64,000 bases of DNA from Bog-756 sp963696495. Lineage in GTDB: Bacteria; Actinomycetota; Acidimicrobiia; Acidimicrobiales; RAAP-2. The stretch covers positions 372,001 to 436,000 of the forward strand of contig CAVOKJ010000004.1 of assembly GCA_963696495.1 (NCBI GenBank). Direction: 5' to 3'. Positions 1 to 7,974 of this stretch are shown here, piece by piece. The position numbers and the translations under genes were made by a program. The stretch's first letter is position 1, and every line of letters begins with the position of its first letter. The notes under the pieces were generated by a model. The model was not told the origin of the DNA. It made no database searches and saw only the letters and a program-made list of their open reading frames with translations.

Positions 1-176
1 ACGGTGCCCGGATAGGCGACCGGCACCGATTGGAAGTAGGCGGCCTGCTGCCCGGCCGGTGTCGGATCGGAGGCCCATTCGGTCCACCTCACCCCGTCCC
101 ACCACCGCCAGGCCCTCGCCCCGGCCGGATCCGGATACCACCCCGGTGGGGGCCCGCCTGTTCCGGTCGGATACAC
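1..176 (-). CDS. DUF2510 domain protein, N-terminal part (runs off left edge)
   Basis: Reading the minus strand from a GTG at 176 gives an open frame to the window edge. Its residues 12-35 carry the DUF2510 pattern GWYPDP...RWWDG..WTEW, a short Trp-rich module common near the N terminus of actinobacterial membrane or secreted proteins. A TACCCT -10 box lies 7 bases before the GTG, so the transcript is probably leaderless. Only about 58 codons are visible, so the rest of the protein, often a membrane domain, is unknown. The frame is too short and incomplete to be found by length alone; the domain pattern is what supports it. Confidence 0.75.
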   Translation of the reverse strand, partial: MYPTGTGGPPPGWYPDPAGARAWRWWDGVRWTEWASDPTPAGQQAAYFQSVPVAYPGT

Positions 177-183
177 GGGCCGA

Positions 184-189
184 AGGGTA
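184..189 (-). promoter_or_regulatory. -10 box of the DUF2510 gene
   Basis: TACCCT on the minus strand, 7 bases before GTG. It fits TANNNT with transcription starting at or next to the start codon. No convincing -35 is visible. Confidence 0.45.
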
Positions 190-311
190 GTGCCCGGGGT
201 CCCCGAAAGCGGCGAGCGGGTCGACGTCCGACAGGCCACCCCCGGCGCTCCGAGCGTCCCCGTCTGCCGGGCGCACCCGGCGGGCGCACCCGGCGCAGCC
301 GGAGGCACCGG

Positions 312-1610
312 CTACAGCGGCTCGCCCTCGCCCAGCTCGGAGGTGACCTCCGCCACCGCGTCGACACGTTCCTCGGCGGAGAGCTCTCTCCCGCCCCCGT
401 TGTCGCGCCACAGCTCGGGCACCCGCCAGAGGAGGACGCCCACGCCGGCGACGCAGGCCAGGCCCCCGGACCACACGGCGAACTGGGGCCCACCGATGGC
501 GGCGGCCAGCCCCGTCTCGGCGTCACCGAGGCGCGGGCCCCCGGCCACCACGGCGAAGAACGTTCCCGACAGCCGCCCCTGGAGATGCTCGGGCACAGTC
601 CGCTGCTGCACGGCCTGGCGGAACACGGCCGATACGACATCGGCCGCCCCGGCCACCGCCAACAGGGTCAACCCGATCCAGAGGACCGGCACCACGCCGA
701 ACACGGCGATGGTCGTGCCCCAGACGACCACGCAGGCGGCGATGGCCCGACCCTGGTGATGGACACGGCTGCACCAGCCGGTGAACAGTGAGCCGACGAG
801 CGCACCGGCGCCGGGAGCGGCGTAGAGCAGCCCGACCACCCCGGCCCCGCCGCCGAAGAGCCCGGTGCCGAGGGCGGGGAACACCGCCCTCGGCATCCCG
901 AAGATCATGGCGTTGAGATCGATCCAGTAGGTGGCGGACAAGAGCTTCTGACCACGCAGGTGGCGGAATCCCTCGGCCATCGACCGCAGGCCCATCGGCG
1001 TGCCCCCTCCGCTCGGGACCAGTGCCGGCAGGGACAGGGCGGCGATCAACGCCACCCCGAAGGTGGCCACGTCGATGCCGAACACCGCGCTCAACCCGAT
1101 GGTGGCGATGAGGACCCCGGCGAGGGCCGGCCCGGCGACCAGCGCCAACTGCTGGATCGACGTCTGGAGGGCGATGGCGGCGGTCACGTCCCGTGCCTCG
1201 ACCAGCATGGGCAGCGCCGCCCGCCTCGCCGGCCAGTCGACGCCCTGGAACCCGGCGGCGGCCCCCGTGCAGACGAAGAGCGGCCACACCGCCGGATGGG
1301 CGAACGATGCGTTGACGACCAGGCCGCCGATGGCGGTGGCCATGGCCAACTGGGTGAGGATCAGGACCTTCCGGCGGTCCATGGCATCGGCCAGGGTCCC
1401 GCCCCAGAGGGCACCGGCCAGCAGCGGGCCGAGCTGGACCAGGCCGATGAGGCCGACGACGAGTGTCGAGTGGGTGAGGTCGAAGGCCTGGAACGACACG
1501 GCCACCAGGGTCAGCTGGGAGCCCAGGCCGGACACCACCTGGCCCGCCCACAGACGGCGGAACTGCCGGTACCTCCGAAGAGGGGTGATGTCCACGACGA
1601 ACCGGGCCAC
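312..1610 (-). CDS. MFS transporter, DHA3/EntS-like exporter
   Basis: A 432-residue protein with about 12 hydrophobic segments and no signal peptide. Near residues 70-80 it has the MFS loop 2-3 motif GGTLADAMDRRKVL, close to G-x-L-[AS]-D-x-x-x-R-R. The N terminus (TPLRRYRQFRRLWAGQ) and the overall pattern match the DHA3 group of drug or siderophore exporters such as EntS. The substrate cannot be read from sequence. The start is GTG, 6 bases after a TACCGT -10 box, so the message is probably leaderless. The gene stands alone between the DUF2510 gene and a plus-strand mini-gene. Confidence 0.85.
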   Translation of the reverse strand: MARFVVDITPLRRYRQFRRLWAGQVVSGLGSQLTLVAVSFQAFDLTHSTLVVGLIGLVQLGPLLAGALWGGTLADAMDRRKVLILTQLAMATAIGGLVVNASFAHPAVWPLFVCTGAAAGFQGVDWPARRAALPMLVEARDVTAAIALQTSIQQLALVAGPALAGVLIATIGLSAVFGIDVATFGVALIAALSLPALVPSGGGTPMGLRSMAEGFRHLRGQKLLSATYWIDLNAMIFGMPRAVFPALGTGLFGGGAGVVGLLYAAPGAGALVGSLFTGWCSRVHHQGRAIAACVVVWGTTIAVFGVVPVLWIGLTLLAVAGAADVVSAVFRQAVQQRTVPEHLQGRLSGTFFAVVAGGPRLGDAETGLAAAIGGPQFAVWSGGLACVAGVGVLLWRVPELWRDNGGGRELSAEERVDAVAEVTSELGEGEPL

Positions 1611-1616
1611 CCGTCA

Positions 1617-1622
1617 ACGGTA
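1617..1622 (-). promoter_or_regulatory. -10 box of the MFS gene
   Basis: TACCGT on the minus strand followed by 6 bases and the GTG start of the MFS gene. The same hexamer precedes the pyruvate-kinase-like gene at 38240. Confidence 0.45.
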
Positions 1623-1734
1623 GTGGTCGGCGCGCCGGTTCCGTCCCGTCAGCCACTGCTTCGATGATCGCCGGCGAGCGGAGGGCCGTCATTGCCGGAA
1701 ATGCGGATGACACCAGACCGACCACTTGGGCCGC

Positions 1735-1740
1735 TACACT
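1735..1740 (+). promoter_or_regulatory. -10 box of leaderless mini-gene
   Basis: TACACT, 7 bases before the GTG at 1748. No good -35 is visible 16-18 bases upstream. Confidence 0.45.
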
Positions 1741-1747
1741 GGTCTCC

Positions 1748-1924
1748 GTGAGCAGCATGGACACCCCACCGAGCGATAAGGACCACGCCGGAAAGGGTCG
1801 GCCGGAGGCCGAGCCCGAGGGCCCTCCCATGGCTGTGTCGATTGCCGGCATCTCGACGGCATGTAGCAAGAATGCCCTCGTATCGTCGGCCAAGGCGGTC
1901 CGGGAGGCGCTCTCGACGGAGTAG
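1748..1924 (+). CDS. Small leaderless ORF, unknown function (58 aa)
   Basis: A 58-codon frame begins with GTG directly after a -10 box and ends in TAG, which touches a perfect hairpin followed by a classic rho-independent terminator. The N-terminal half is acidic and Pro/Gly-rich (SMDTPPSDKDHAGKG). The C-terminal half is a more ordered small-residue stretch containing one Cys (MAVSIAGISTACSKNALV) and a short amphipathic tail. I do not recognise the family. It could be a small regulatory protein or peptide precursor, or the locus could act mainly as an RNA. The complete promoter-to-terminator unit is the main argument that it is real. Confidence 0.5.
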   Translation: MSSMDTPPSDKDHAGKGRPEAEPEGPPMAVSIAGISTACSKNALVSSAKAVREALSTE

Positions 1925-1947
1925 ACCAGACACAATCGGGTCTGGTC
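1924..1947 (+). other. Hairpin at the end of the mini-gene
   Basis: GACCAGAC and GTCTGGTC form a perfect 8-bp stem with an 8-base loop, starting at the last base of the stop codon. Together with the terminator 10 bases further on, it makes a two-hairpin 3' end. Confidence 0.55.
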
Positions 1948-1957
1948 CGTTCGGGAA

Positions 1958-1983
1958 GTCGCCTCTCACGAGGCGGCTTTTTT
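1958..1983 (+). terminator. Rho-independent terminator of the mini-gene
   Basis: An 8-bp stem (GTCGCCTC / GAGGCGGC, one G-U pair) with loop TCAC is followed directly by six T. This is the clearest intrinsic terminator in the window and is unusual in such GC-rich DNA. Confidence 0.85.
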
Positions 1984-2319
1984 GTTGTCCTGGCATCGGA
2001 ATTGACGAGACCGGACGGCAACTGGACGCCCAGGACGGCCGGTGTTCCACCCGGTGGCCGCTCCGGGTGTCCCGGCCGGGGCGTGGGCCCGCCGCCACAG
2101 GGGAGCCGACGCCGAGGGACAGGGTGATCCGGTAGGGAGCCGGCATCCCGGCCCGGACCACAGCACGGCGTGGCTTCCGGACCACGACCCGGACAGCCCG
2201 ACCGGAGCAATACCGATCGGTGGGGCTCACGAATTCAGACGCAGGCCGCAGCAAGTGGTCAGCCAAATACCCGATATGACTCAACCAGAAGCGAACAGAA
2301 CCAGAGAAAGAAGCACACC
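1984..2319. other. Intergenic stretch, no gene seen
   Basis: About 335 bases between the terminator and the next possible start. No frame shows recognisable protein features. The last 80 bases are richer in A and T than their surroundings and may hold the promoter of the short ORF at 2320. Confidence 0.4.
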
Positions 2320-2523
2320 ATGACCGAGCATCTGCACCAGTACCAGCACGACGACCCGACCGGGGGCTGGCGTGGCGGCGCCGTCCCCGAAAGCTGCCGG
2401 CCCGACTGGGCCAGGGCGGCCACCTCGTCGAGGGCGTCCGAATGGGCGTCGGACCGCATCATCGATCCGGGCGACACCCACGACAAGGGCGAGCAGTCGC
2501 TCTGCGTGGGTGAAGCCGCCTGA
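2320..2523 (+). CDS. Possible small hydrophilic protein (67 aa)
   Basis: ATG preceded by an A/G-rich stretch (AGAGAAAGAAG) about 5-10 bases upstream that can serve as a ribosome site. The product is His/Asp-rich at the N terminus (MTEHLHQYQHDDPTGG), has two Cys, several Trp and many charged residues, and has no membrane segment. No family is recognised. The longer frame upstream in the same phase looks non-coding, so the ATG at 2320 is preferred. It may be a genuine small gene or chance; codon choice is only moderately biased. Confidence 0.35.
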   Translation: MTEHLHQYQHDDPTGGWRGGAVPESCRPDWARAATSSRASEWASDRIIDPGDTHDKGEQSLCVGEAA

Positions 2524-2662
2524 TCCGTCAACCGGAGCCGCCGGCGCCGGCACCGTCACCCGGAGCCGAGGTGCCACGTGGGCCTGGGTCTCAGCGGCAA
2601 TCCTCCGGTCTCCCCACAGCCCCAGTCCCGACAGTCCCGGGCCACGCGGCGGACGTGCGACC

Positions 2663-3508
2663 TCACTTGATGGTCAGCGGTGGCACGGTGGTGCTCGGGA
2701 CGGTGACCGGCCCGCCCGGACCGCCACCCGGCCCGCCCGACCCCGCCGACCCGGAGCCCGCCGACCCCACCGTCGGGTTGCCGGCACCCGTGGTGAGATG
2801 CACCAGGGCCTCGAGTGTGCCGTCGTCGGCCGTGGTCACGAAGCCACCGATGCTCGGGTTGGCGATGTTCCAGGCCGAGAATTGGATCGGCAGGTCGGTC
2901 AGCACGTCGATGCCGGCGCCGGTGCGCTCGGTCGACACGGTGAAGTCGACCGGCTCGGTCGTCCCGTGCATGGTGAGCTCCCCCTCGGCCCTGTAGGTGG
3001 CGGTCGCCCCCACCGCGGGGACGGCGCCGAGCTCGATCGGCGCCGTGAGCTCGAGGGTGGCGGTCGGGTACCGGGCGACGTCCATGATGCGGCCGTCGAA
3101 GCTGGCATTCCGCTCGCTCTGGTCACTGACCACGGACGCCATGTCCACCGTGAACGACCCGCCGGTCACCGCGTTTCCGGCGATGGTGATCGAGCCCGAC
3201 ACCCTCGAGCTCCGACCCACTGCCGTGGTGTGCTGGCCGATGAGCACCTCTTGGACCCGATAGCCGACCATCGACCCGCTGGCGACATGCCAGGTCCCGT
3301 CGACCGAGCCGGCGGCCGCCCCGGCCGCAGTCGTCGTGGCGCCGCCACCGGAACCTGACGACGGGAGCGCCAGCTTGGCCGGGGGCGGTCCCTCGATGAA
3401 GTGGATGTAGGCGAACGGCAGCCCCACCGCCAGCACGACGACGAGCACTGCCGCGGCGATGATCCAGTTCCGGGTGCGGTGCTTCCGACGGGCTCCGTCC
3501 TCGGGCAT
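2663..3508 (-). CDS. Membrane-anchored YceI-like protein
   Basis: The 281-residue product starts with a basic N terminus (EDGARRKHRTRNW), one transmembrane helix at about residues 17-38, and a low-complexity Ser/Gly/Ala linker. A YceI-like domain (about 75-250) follows: W-H-V-A-S-G-S-M-V-G-Y at its start, repeated strand patterns such as VSGSITIAGNAVTGGSF, and the FDGRIMDVARYPTATLEL block. YceI folds are lipocalin-like beta barrels that bind isoprenoid-type lipids. The C-terminal tail is Gly/Pro-rich. The start is the ATG at 3508, not one nine codons upstream, because AGGAGGTG lies 2 bases before it on the minus strand. The protein is predicted to face outward. Confidence 0.85.
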   Translation of the reverse strand: MPEDGARRKHRTRNWIIAAAVLVVVLAVGLPFAYIHFIEGPPPAKLALPSSGSGGGATTTAAGAAAGSVDGTWHVASGSMVGYRVQEVLIGQHTTAVGRSSRVSGSITIAGNAVTGGSFTVDMASVVSDQSERNASFDGRIMDVARYPTATLELTAPIELGAVPAVGATATYRAEGELTMHGTTEPVDFTVSTERTGAGIDVLTDLPIQFSAWNIANPSIGGFVTTADDGTLEALVHLTTGAGNPTVGSAGSGSAGSGGPGGGPGGPVTVPSTTVPPLTIK

Positions 3509-3510
3509 GG

Positions 3511-3518
3511 CACCTCCT
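3511..3518 (-). promoter_or_regulatory. Ribosome binding site fixing the YceI-like start
   Basis: AGGAGGTG on the minus strand just before the ATG at 3508. It decides between two in-frame starts. Confidence 0.75.
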
Positions 3519-3667
3519 GGCGCAGTCGTGGGCACGATGCGGCTGTGGACCCAGTGACAAGACGGTAGCGCGCCGCCCTCAACACCTCTTGTCGGCCGGC
3601 CGATCCGGTCCGGCAGCCGACCCTCCTCCGATGGTGGATCCGTCCCCCTCCCCCGGGGGCACCCCGG

Positions 3668-5512
3668 CTACCGCTTGTTCACCACCTGGATCCACACCGG
3701 CGAGCTGGTGCCCACAACCTTCCCGCCGGAGTCCACGACCTCGCTGCGCAGCTGGTACCACCCGTTGGGTTCGTGGGTCGAGTCCCATTGCAGCAGGTAG
3801 CCGATCTCCGTCTCGGTGGCCGTCCCGATCAGGACATCATGGCGCGGCGGCCAGGACAGGTGGAACTGCACGGTGGTGTGCGCCCGACGCGACAGGTTGC
3901 TGGCGTCGAGCGGCTGCACGCCCGAGACCGTGCCGCCGTCAGCGGGGGTGAGGATCTGCGTCACTACCGACGGGAACAGCCCTTGGCGCTGCAGTGCTCC
4001 CGCCACCGGCGTGGCGAAGAGGCTCAGGCGGTCAGCTCGGGCGATTTGGTCCATCTGGCGCACGAACCCTGGTGGCCACTGACCCAGTTCGTCCTCGAGG
4101 ACGTTGTCGGGAGCCTGGCTGAGGTTGGCGGTGACGTCGGCGGTGACCAGCTGACGCTGGTGCCACGATCGTGCGTCGGACAGTCCGGCCGGAACCCCGA
4201 CGACCACCTGGGCGCCGACCAGAACGATGAGCACCCCGAGGACCAGGCCATCCACGACCTTTCGCCCGGGAAGGGGTGTCCTCTTCCCCGTGGCCCGGCC
4301 CTGCCACTCGCCTGCGCCCCGATCCTGTCGACCGTCCCCTGACAGAGGCGCGGGACGGGCCAGGAGGGTCAGGTAGCAGCCGACCCAGATCAACACCTCG
4401 AACATCACGAACCGGGGCGTCTGCCAGAAGCCCTGCCCGGTCCGACTGATCGTGACCGTCACGGCGCACAGCAGGCCGAACCACGTCAGTGCCACACCGA
4501 ACGGCCGTGCGCTGTCCGTGTCGCGCCGGATCCCGTTGGTGACGACCACCCACAGTGCGATGCACAGGACCACCACTCCCAGTACCAGATCGAGGTCGCC
4601 GAACCCGTGCGGGGTTGGGATCACCTGCTGCCCGACGATGTTGTCCCCGATGGAGAACAGGAAGAATTTGAGCAGGGCGACGGGATGGGAGAGACCGTAG
4701 GACAGGCCACCGCTGCCCTGATTGGTGTTGTAGTGATAGAGGAACACGACGCCAGTCACGGCACCGGACACGATCCAGGCGACGATGGCGCTCCTCGCCC
4801 GTCCCCGCATGAGCAGGAGTACCAGCCCGACAGGCCAAATCAACAGTCCCTGGATCGACGAGAAGCTCCCGACGACGGCGACGGCGATCGATCCGGCCAG
4901 CACCAGTCCCGTCAGCCGACGCCGGTCCAGAAGGAACAACGCGGCGGCCAGGGACAGCAGGACGACGTACCAGCTCATGGCGAAGCCGTAGAGGGTGTTG
5001 GCGCCTCCGTAGTATTGGTTGCCGCCGGCCAGGGCGAACATCATGAGCACCACCGGCAGGTAGAAGGCCCAGGTCGTGTCCGGGGACCGGCGTCGGTGGG
5101 CCAGGATGATCAGGGCCGTCGCCGCCACGAGCAGCACACCGCTCAGGTATTCCTCGGTGACGACGTTGTAGTGGGTGGTGTATGCGAGGGCGAGGACGAT
5201 GAGATTCGGGAACAGGATTCGGTTCTCCGTGTGCTGCGCCCACAGGATGGACAGGCTCAGGGTCCCCGAACGGGCGTGCCCGATGACGCCGATGTCCCCC
5301 CATGCGTCGTTCCAGATGACGTTGACGGCGTAGCGGTGGATGAACCAGAAGTAGGCCACCACAGGCACGACGAGCACGAGGATCCCCAGCACGTCGCGTA
5401 GCCGGTGGCCGTGGGTGCGGGTTGCCGCCGGGCGAGGCACCGAGTGCGCTTCTGCCGGCGCCTCATCTCCGTCGGTGAGGGTCGAGACCAGTGCACCACT
5501 ACGACTGGTCAT
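3668..5512 (-). CDS. Large polytopic membrane protein, GT-C-like
   Basis: A 614-residue protein with a cytoplasmic, hydrophilic first 40 residues, around 10 transmembrane helices up to about residue 450, then a non-membrane C-terminal domain of about 170 residues, probably extracytoplasmic. The first outer loop contains IWNDAWGD and later HTENRILFP, which resemble the acidic first loop of GT-C glycosyltransferases and of actinobacterial polytopic proteins near them. I cannot name a substrate. The C-terminal part has beta-rich features (VQFHLSWPPRHDVLIGT, WIQVVNKR). The gene stands alone on the minus strand, and no strong ribosome site is visible before the ATG. Confidence 0.7.
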   Translation of the reverse strand: MTSRSGALVSTLTDGDEAPAEAHSVPRPAATRTHGHRLRDVLGILVLVVPVVAYFWFIHRYAVNVIWNDAWGDIGVIGHARSGTLSLSILWAQHTENRILFPNLIVLALAYTTHYNVVTEEYLSGVLLVAATALIILAHRRRSPDTTWAFYLPVVLMMFALAGGNQYYGGANTLYGFAMSWYVVLLSLAAALFLLDRRRLTGLVLAGSIAVAVVGSFSSIQGLLIWPVGLVLLLMRGRARSAIVAWIVSGAVTGVVFLYHYNTNQGSGGLSYGLSHPVALLKFFLFSIGDNIVGQQVIPTPHGFGDLDLVLGVVVLCIALWVVVTNGIRRDTDSARPFGVALTWFGLLCAVTVTISRTGQGFWQTPRFVMFEVLIWVGCYLTLLARPAPLSGDGRQDRGAGEWQGRATGKRTPLPGRKVVDGLVLGVLIVLVGAQVVVGVPAGLSDARSWHQRQLVTADVTANLSQAPDNVLEDELGQWPPGFVRQMDQIARADRLSLFATPVAGALQRQGLFPSVVTQILTPADGGTVSGVQPLDASNLSRRAHTTVQFHLSWPPRHDVLIGTATETEIGYLLQWDSTHEPNGWYQLRSEVVDSGGKVVGTSSPVWIQVVNKR

Positions 5513-5983
5513 CGTCGGCCGCCGTCATCGGCGGCGAACGGCCGTCTCCGGGCCTCTTCACGCGGTGCACCCCCCCGCTCACGAATCGCCATTCCGCCCC
5601 CACATCGCCATCGGAGACCGTCTCCTCCGGCCTGTCACCTTTTGTCGATCAGCATCGGCCCGGTGGACCAGATCGTAGGCCGCCGACGGCCGTCCTGCCC
5701 GTGCCCATCTGGGACCCTGGCATCCACGGCCGGTCACGGTGGCCCCCGAGCGCGGCGACGCGAGGGTCGATCCGGCCGCCCCGATGCGGGGATCGAGGCA
5801 CCGCTCGACGCCCGGGATGCCGGTCCGGCCGGCCTCCGCCCGATCGCCCTGCGACTCGTAGTTGCAACCCGGAGTCGCGATGGCTAATGTCGCCGATGCG
5901 GGAACCATCACTGCTCCGACGACAGGCCCGGCGGAGGCTTGTCGTCGGAGCAGGTTCCCTTGCCGGTTCCCCGGCATCGGCGG
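5513..5983. other. Intergenic stretch with one strong inverted repeat
   Basis: About 470 bases without a supportable gene. Open frames on both strands here are Pro/Arg-rich and look like GC artefacts. The only structure seen is the inverted repeat at 5911-5953. Confidence 0.6.
5911..5953 (-). terminator. Perfect 14-bp inverted repeat after the ABC exporter
   Basis: CTGCTCCGACGACA and TGTCGTCGGAGCAG pair perfectly around a 15-base loop. Flanking GGAAC/GTTCC can extend the stem with a small bulge. It lies 30 bases beyond the stop codon of the ABC exporter. There is no T tract, so it may be a U-less terminator or an RNA-stabilising stem. Confidence 0.55.
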
Positions 5984-7885
5984 TCAGCGCTCTCCCTCTT
6001 GGCGCTGGAACTGGATCCGGTAGAGCTCGGCGTAGTGGCCGTGGGCCGCCAGGAGCTGGTCGTGCTGGCCGCGTTCGACGATCCTGCCGTGGTCGAGTAC
6101 CAGGATGACGTCGGCCTCCCGCACGGTGGAGAGCCGGTGGGCGATGACCAGCGAGGTGCGACCCTCGAGGGCGGTGGCGAGCGCCTTTTGCACGGCCGCC
6201 TCGGACTCGGAGTCGAGGTGGGCGGTGGCCTCGTCGAGCACGACCACCTCGGGGGCCTTCAGGAGGATGCGGGCGATGGCGATGCGCTGCTTCTCGCCGC
6301 CGGACAGGCGGTAGCCCCGGTCCCCGACCACCGTGTCGATCCCGTCGGGAAGCCCGTCGATCATGGTGGCGATCTGGGCGCCGGCCAGCGCCGAGTCGAT
6401 CTCGGCATCGGTGGCGTCCGGCTTGGCGTAGAGCAGGTTCCCCCGGATGGTGTCGTGGAACAGGTGGGCGTCCTGGGTGACCACGCCGATCATCGAGGAG
6501 AGGGACTCCATGGTCGCCTCCCGCACGTCGAGGCCGTTGATCCTGATGGCTCCCGACTGGACGTCGTACAGGCGGGGCAAGAGCTGGCTGATGGTGGTCT
6601 TGCCGGCTCCCGACGGTCCGACCAGTGCGACCAGCTGGCCCGGCTCGGCCGTGAAGGTGACATCGAACAGCACCTGGCTCGACACGGTGGGGTCGAGGAC
6701 GGCGACCGATTCGAGCGAGGCCAGCGAGACCTCGTCAGCACTGGGGTAGCGGAAGTCGACGTGGTCGAACTCGATGCGGGCCGGACCGGGCGGCACCGGT
6801 CGGGCATCCGGGCTGTCGGCGATCATCGGTGGGAGGTCGAGCACCTCGAACACCCGGTCGAAGGACACGAGGGCGGTCATCACGTCGATCTGCACGTTGG
6901 ACAGCGCGGTGAGCGGGCCGTAGAGGCGGGTCAGGTAGGCGGCCAACGCCACCACCGTCCCCAACTCCAGCCCACCCTCCACCACCTGGATGCCACCCCA
7001 GCCGTACACCACCGCCGTGGCCAGTGCCGCGGTCAGGGTGAGCGCGGCGATGAAGAACCGGGCGTACATGGCCTGGGTCACGCCGATGTCACGGACCCGA
7101 CCGGCCTTGCTCTCGAAGGCGTCCCGCTCCTCCTTCGGCCGGCCGAACAGCTTGACCAGCAGGGCGCCCGACACGTTGAAGCGCTCGTTCATGGTGTTGT
7201 TCATCTGGGCGTTGAGGTTGTAGGACTCGCGGGTGATGGCCGACAGGCGTCGCCCGATCCGCTTGGCCGGCAGCACGAAGACCGGGAGGATGATCAGGCT
7301 GATCACGGTGATCTGCCACGAGAGCAGGAACATCACGATGAGCACCAGCGTCACGCTGATCACGTTGGAGACGACGGACGACAGGGTGTCGGTGAACGCC
7401 TGCTGGGCCCCGATCACGTCGTTGTTGAGCCGGCTGATGAGGGCGCCGGTCTGGGTCCGTGTGAAAAAGGCGATGGGCATCTGCTGGATGTGCTCGAACA
7501 CCTGGGACCGCATGTCGAAGATGAGGCCCTCGCCGACCTTCGCCGACACCCACCTGATGCCGATGGTCAGGCCCGTGTCGACGATGGCCAGCACGGCCGC
7601 CACCAGCGCCAGCCCGATGATCAGCGACTTGTTGTGCTCGGGGATGCCCTTGTCGATGATCGAGCGGAAGAGGAGCGGGTTGATCACGCCGATCACCGCG
7701 TCCACCACCACCAGCACCAGGAACCACGCCAGGATCCTCCGGTAGGGTCGGGCGAAACGGGCCATCCGCCGGGCGGTCCCCTTGGTCACCCGCTGCTGGG
7801 TGACCGAATCGTCCCGCCGCATGGAGCGCATCACCCCGCCGAACTGCCCGCCACCGCCGCCCATCCCGTGGCCGCCCATGCTCAT
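5984..7885 (-). CDS. ABC exporter, fused permease and ATPase
   Basis: A 633-residue half-transporter of the MsbA/LmrA type. A Gly/Met-rich N terminus (MSMGGHGMGGGGGQ) precedes a six-helix type-1 exporter membrane domain (about 48-340) and an ATPase domain. The latter has Walker A GPSGAGKT (423-430), Q-loop at Q471, signature LSGGE (527-531), Walker B VVVLDE (547-552) and an H-loop in VIAHRLS. All catalytic residues are present, so a homodimer should be active. The nucleotide domain carries an insertion of about 20 residues after FRYPSADE. Substrate unknown; lipids or drugs are usual for the family. Single gene; the likely transcript end is the hairpin at 5911. Confidence 0.9.
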   Translation of the reverse strand: MSMGGHGMGGGGGQFGGVMRSMRRDDSVTQQRVTKGTARRMARFARPYRRILAWFLVLVVVDAVIGVINPLLFRSIIDKGIPEHNKSLIIGLALVAAVLAIVDTGLTIGIRWVSAKVGEGLIFDMRSQVFEHIQQMPIAFFTRTQTGALISRLNNDVIGAQQAFTDTLSSVVSNVISVTLVLIVMFLLSWQITVISLIILPVFVLPAKRIGRRLSAITRESYNLNAQMNNTMNERFNVSGALLVKLFGRPKEERDAFESKAGRVRDIGVTQAMYARFFIAALTLTAALATAVVYGWGGIQVVEGGLELGTVVALAAYLTRLYGPLTALSNVQIDVMTALVSFDRVFEVLDLPPMIADSPDARPVPPGPARIEFDHVDFRYPSADEVSLASLESVAVLDPTVSSQVLFDVTFTAEPGQLVALVGPSGAGKTTISQLLPRLYDVQSGAIRINGLDVREATMESLSSMIGVVTQDAHLFHDTIRGNLLYAKPDATDAEIDSALAGAQIATMIDGLPDGIDTVVGDRGYRLSGGEKQRIAIARILLKAPEVVVLDEATAHLDSESEAAVQKALATALEGRTSLVIAHRLSTVREADVILVLDHGRIVERGQHDQLLAAHGHYAELYRIQFQRQEGER

Positions 7886-7974
7886 CGTGTTGCTCCGACC
7901 ATGGGCTCCATGCCTCGGACCCTACAGTTCGGAGCCGGGTTCCGATCCAGCGGTCCCGCCGGGCGGCACGATGC

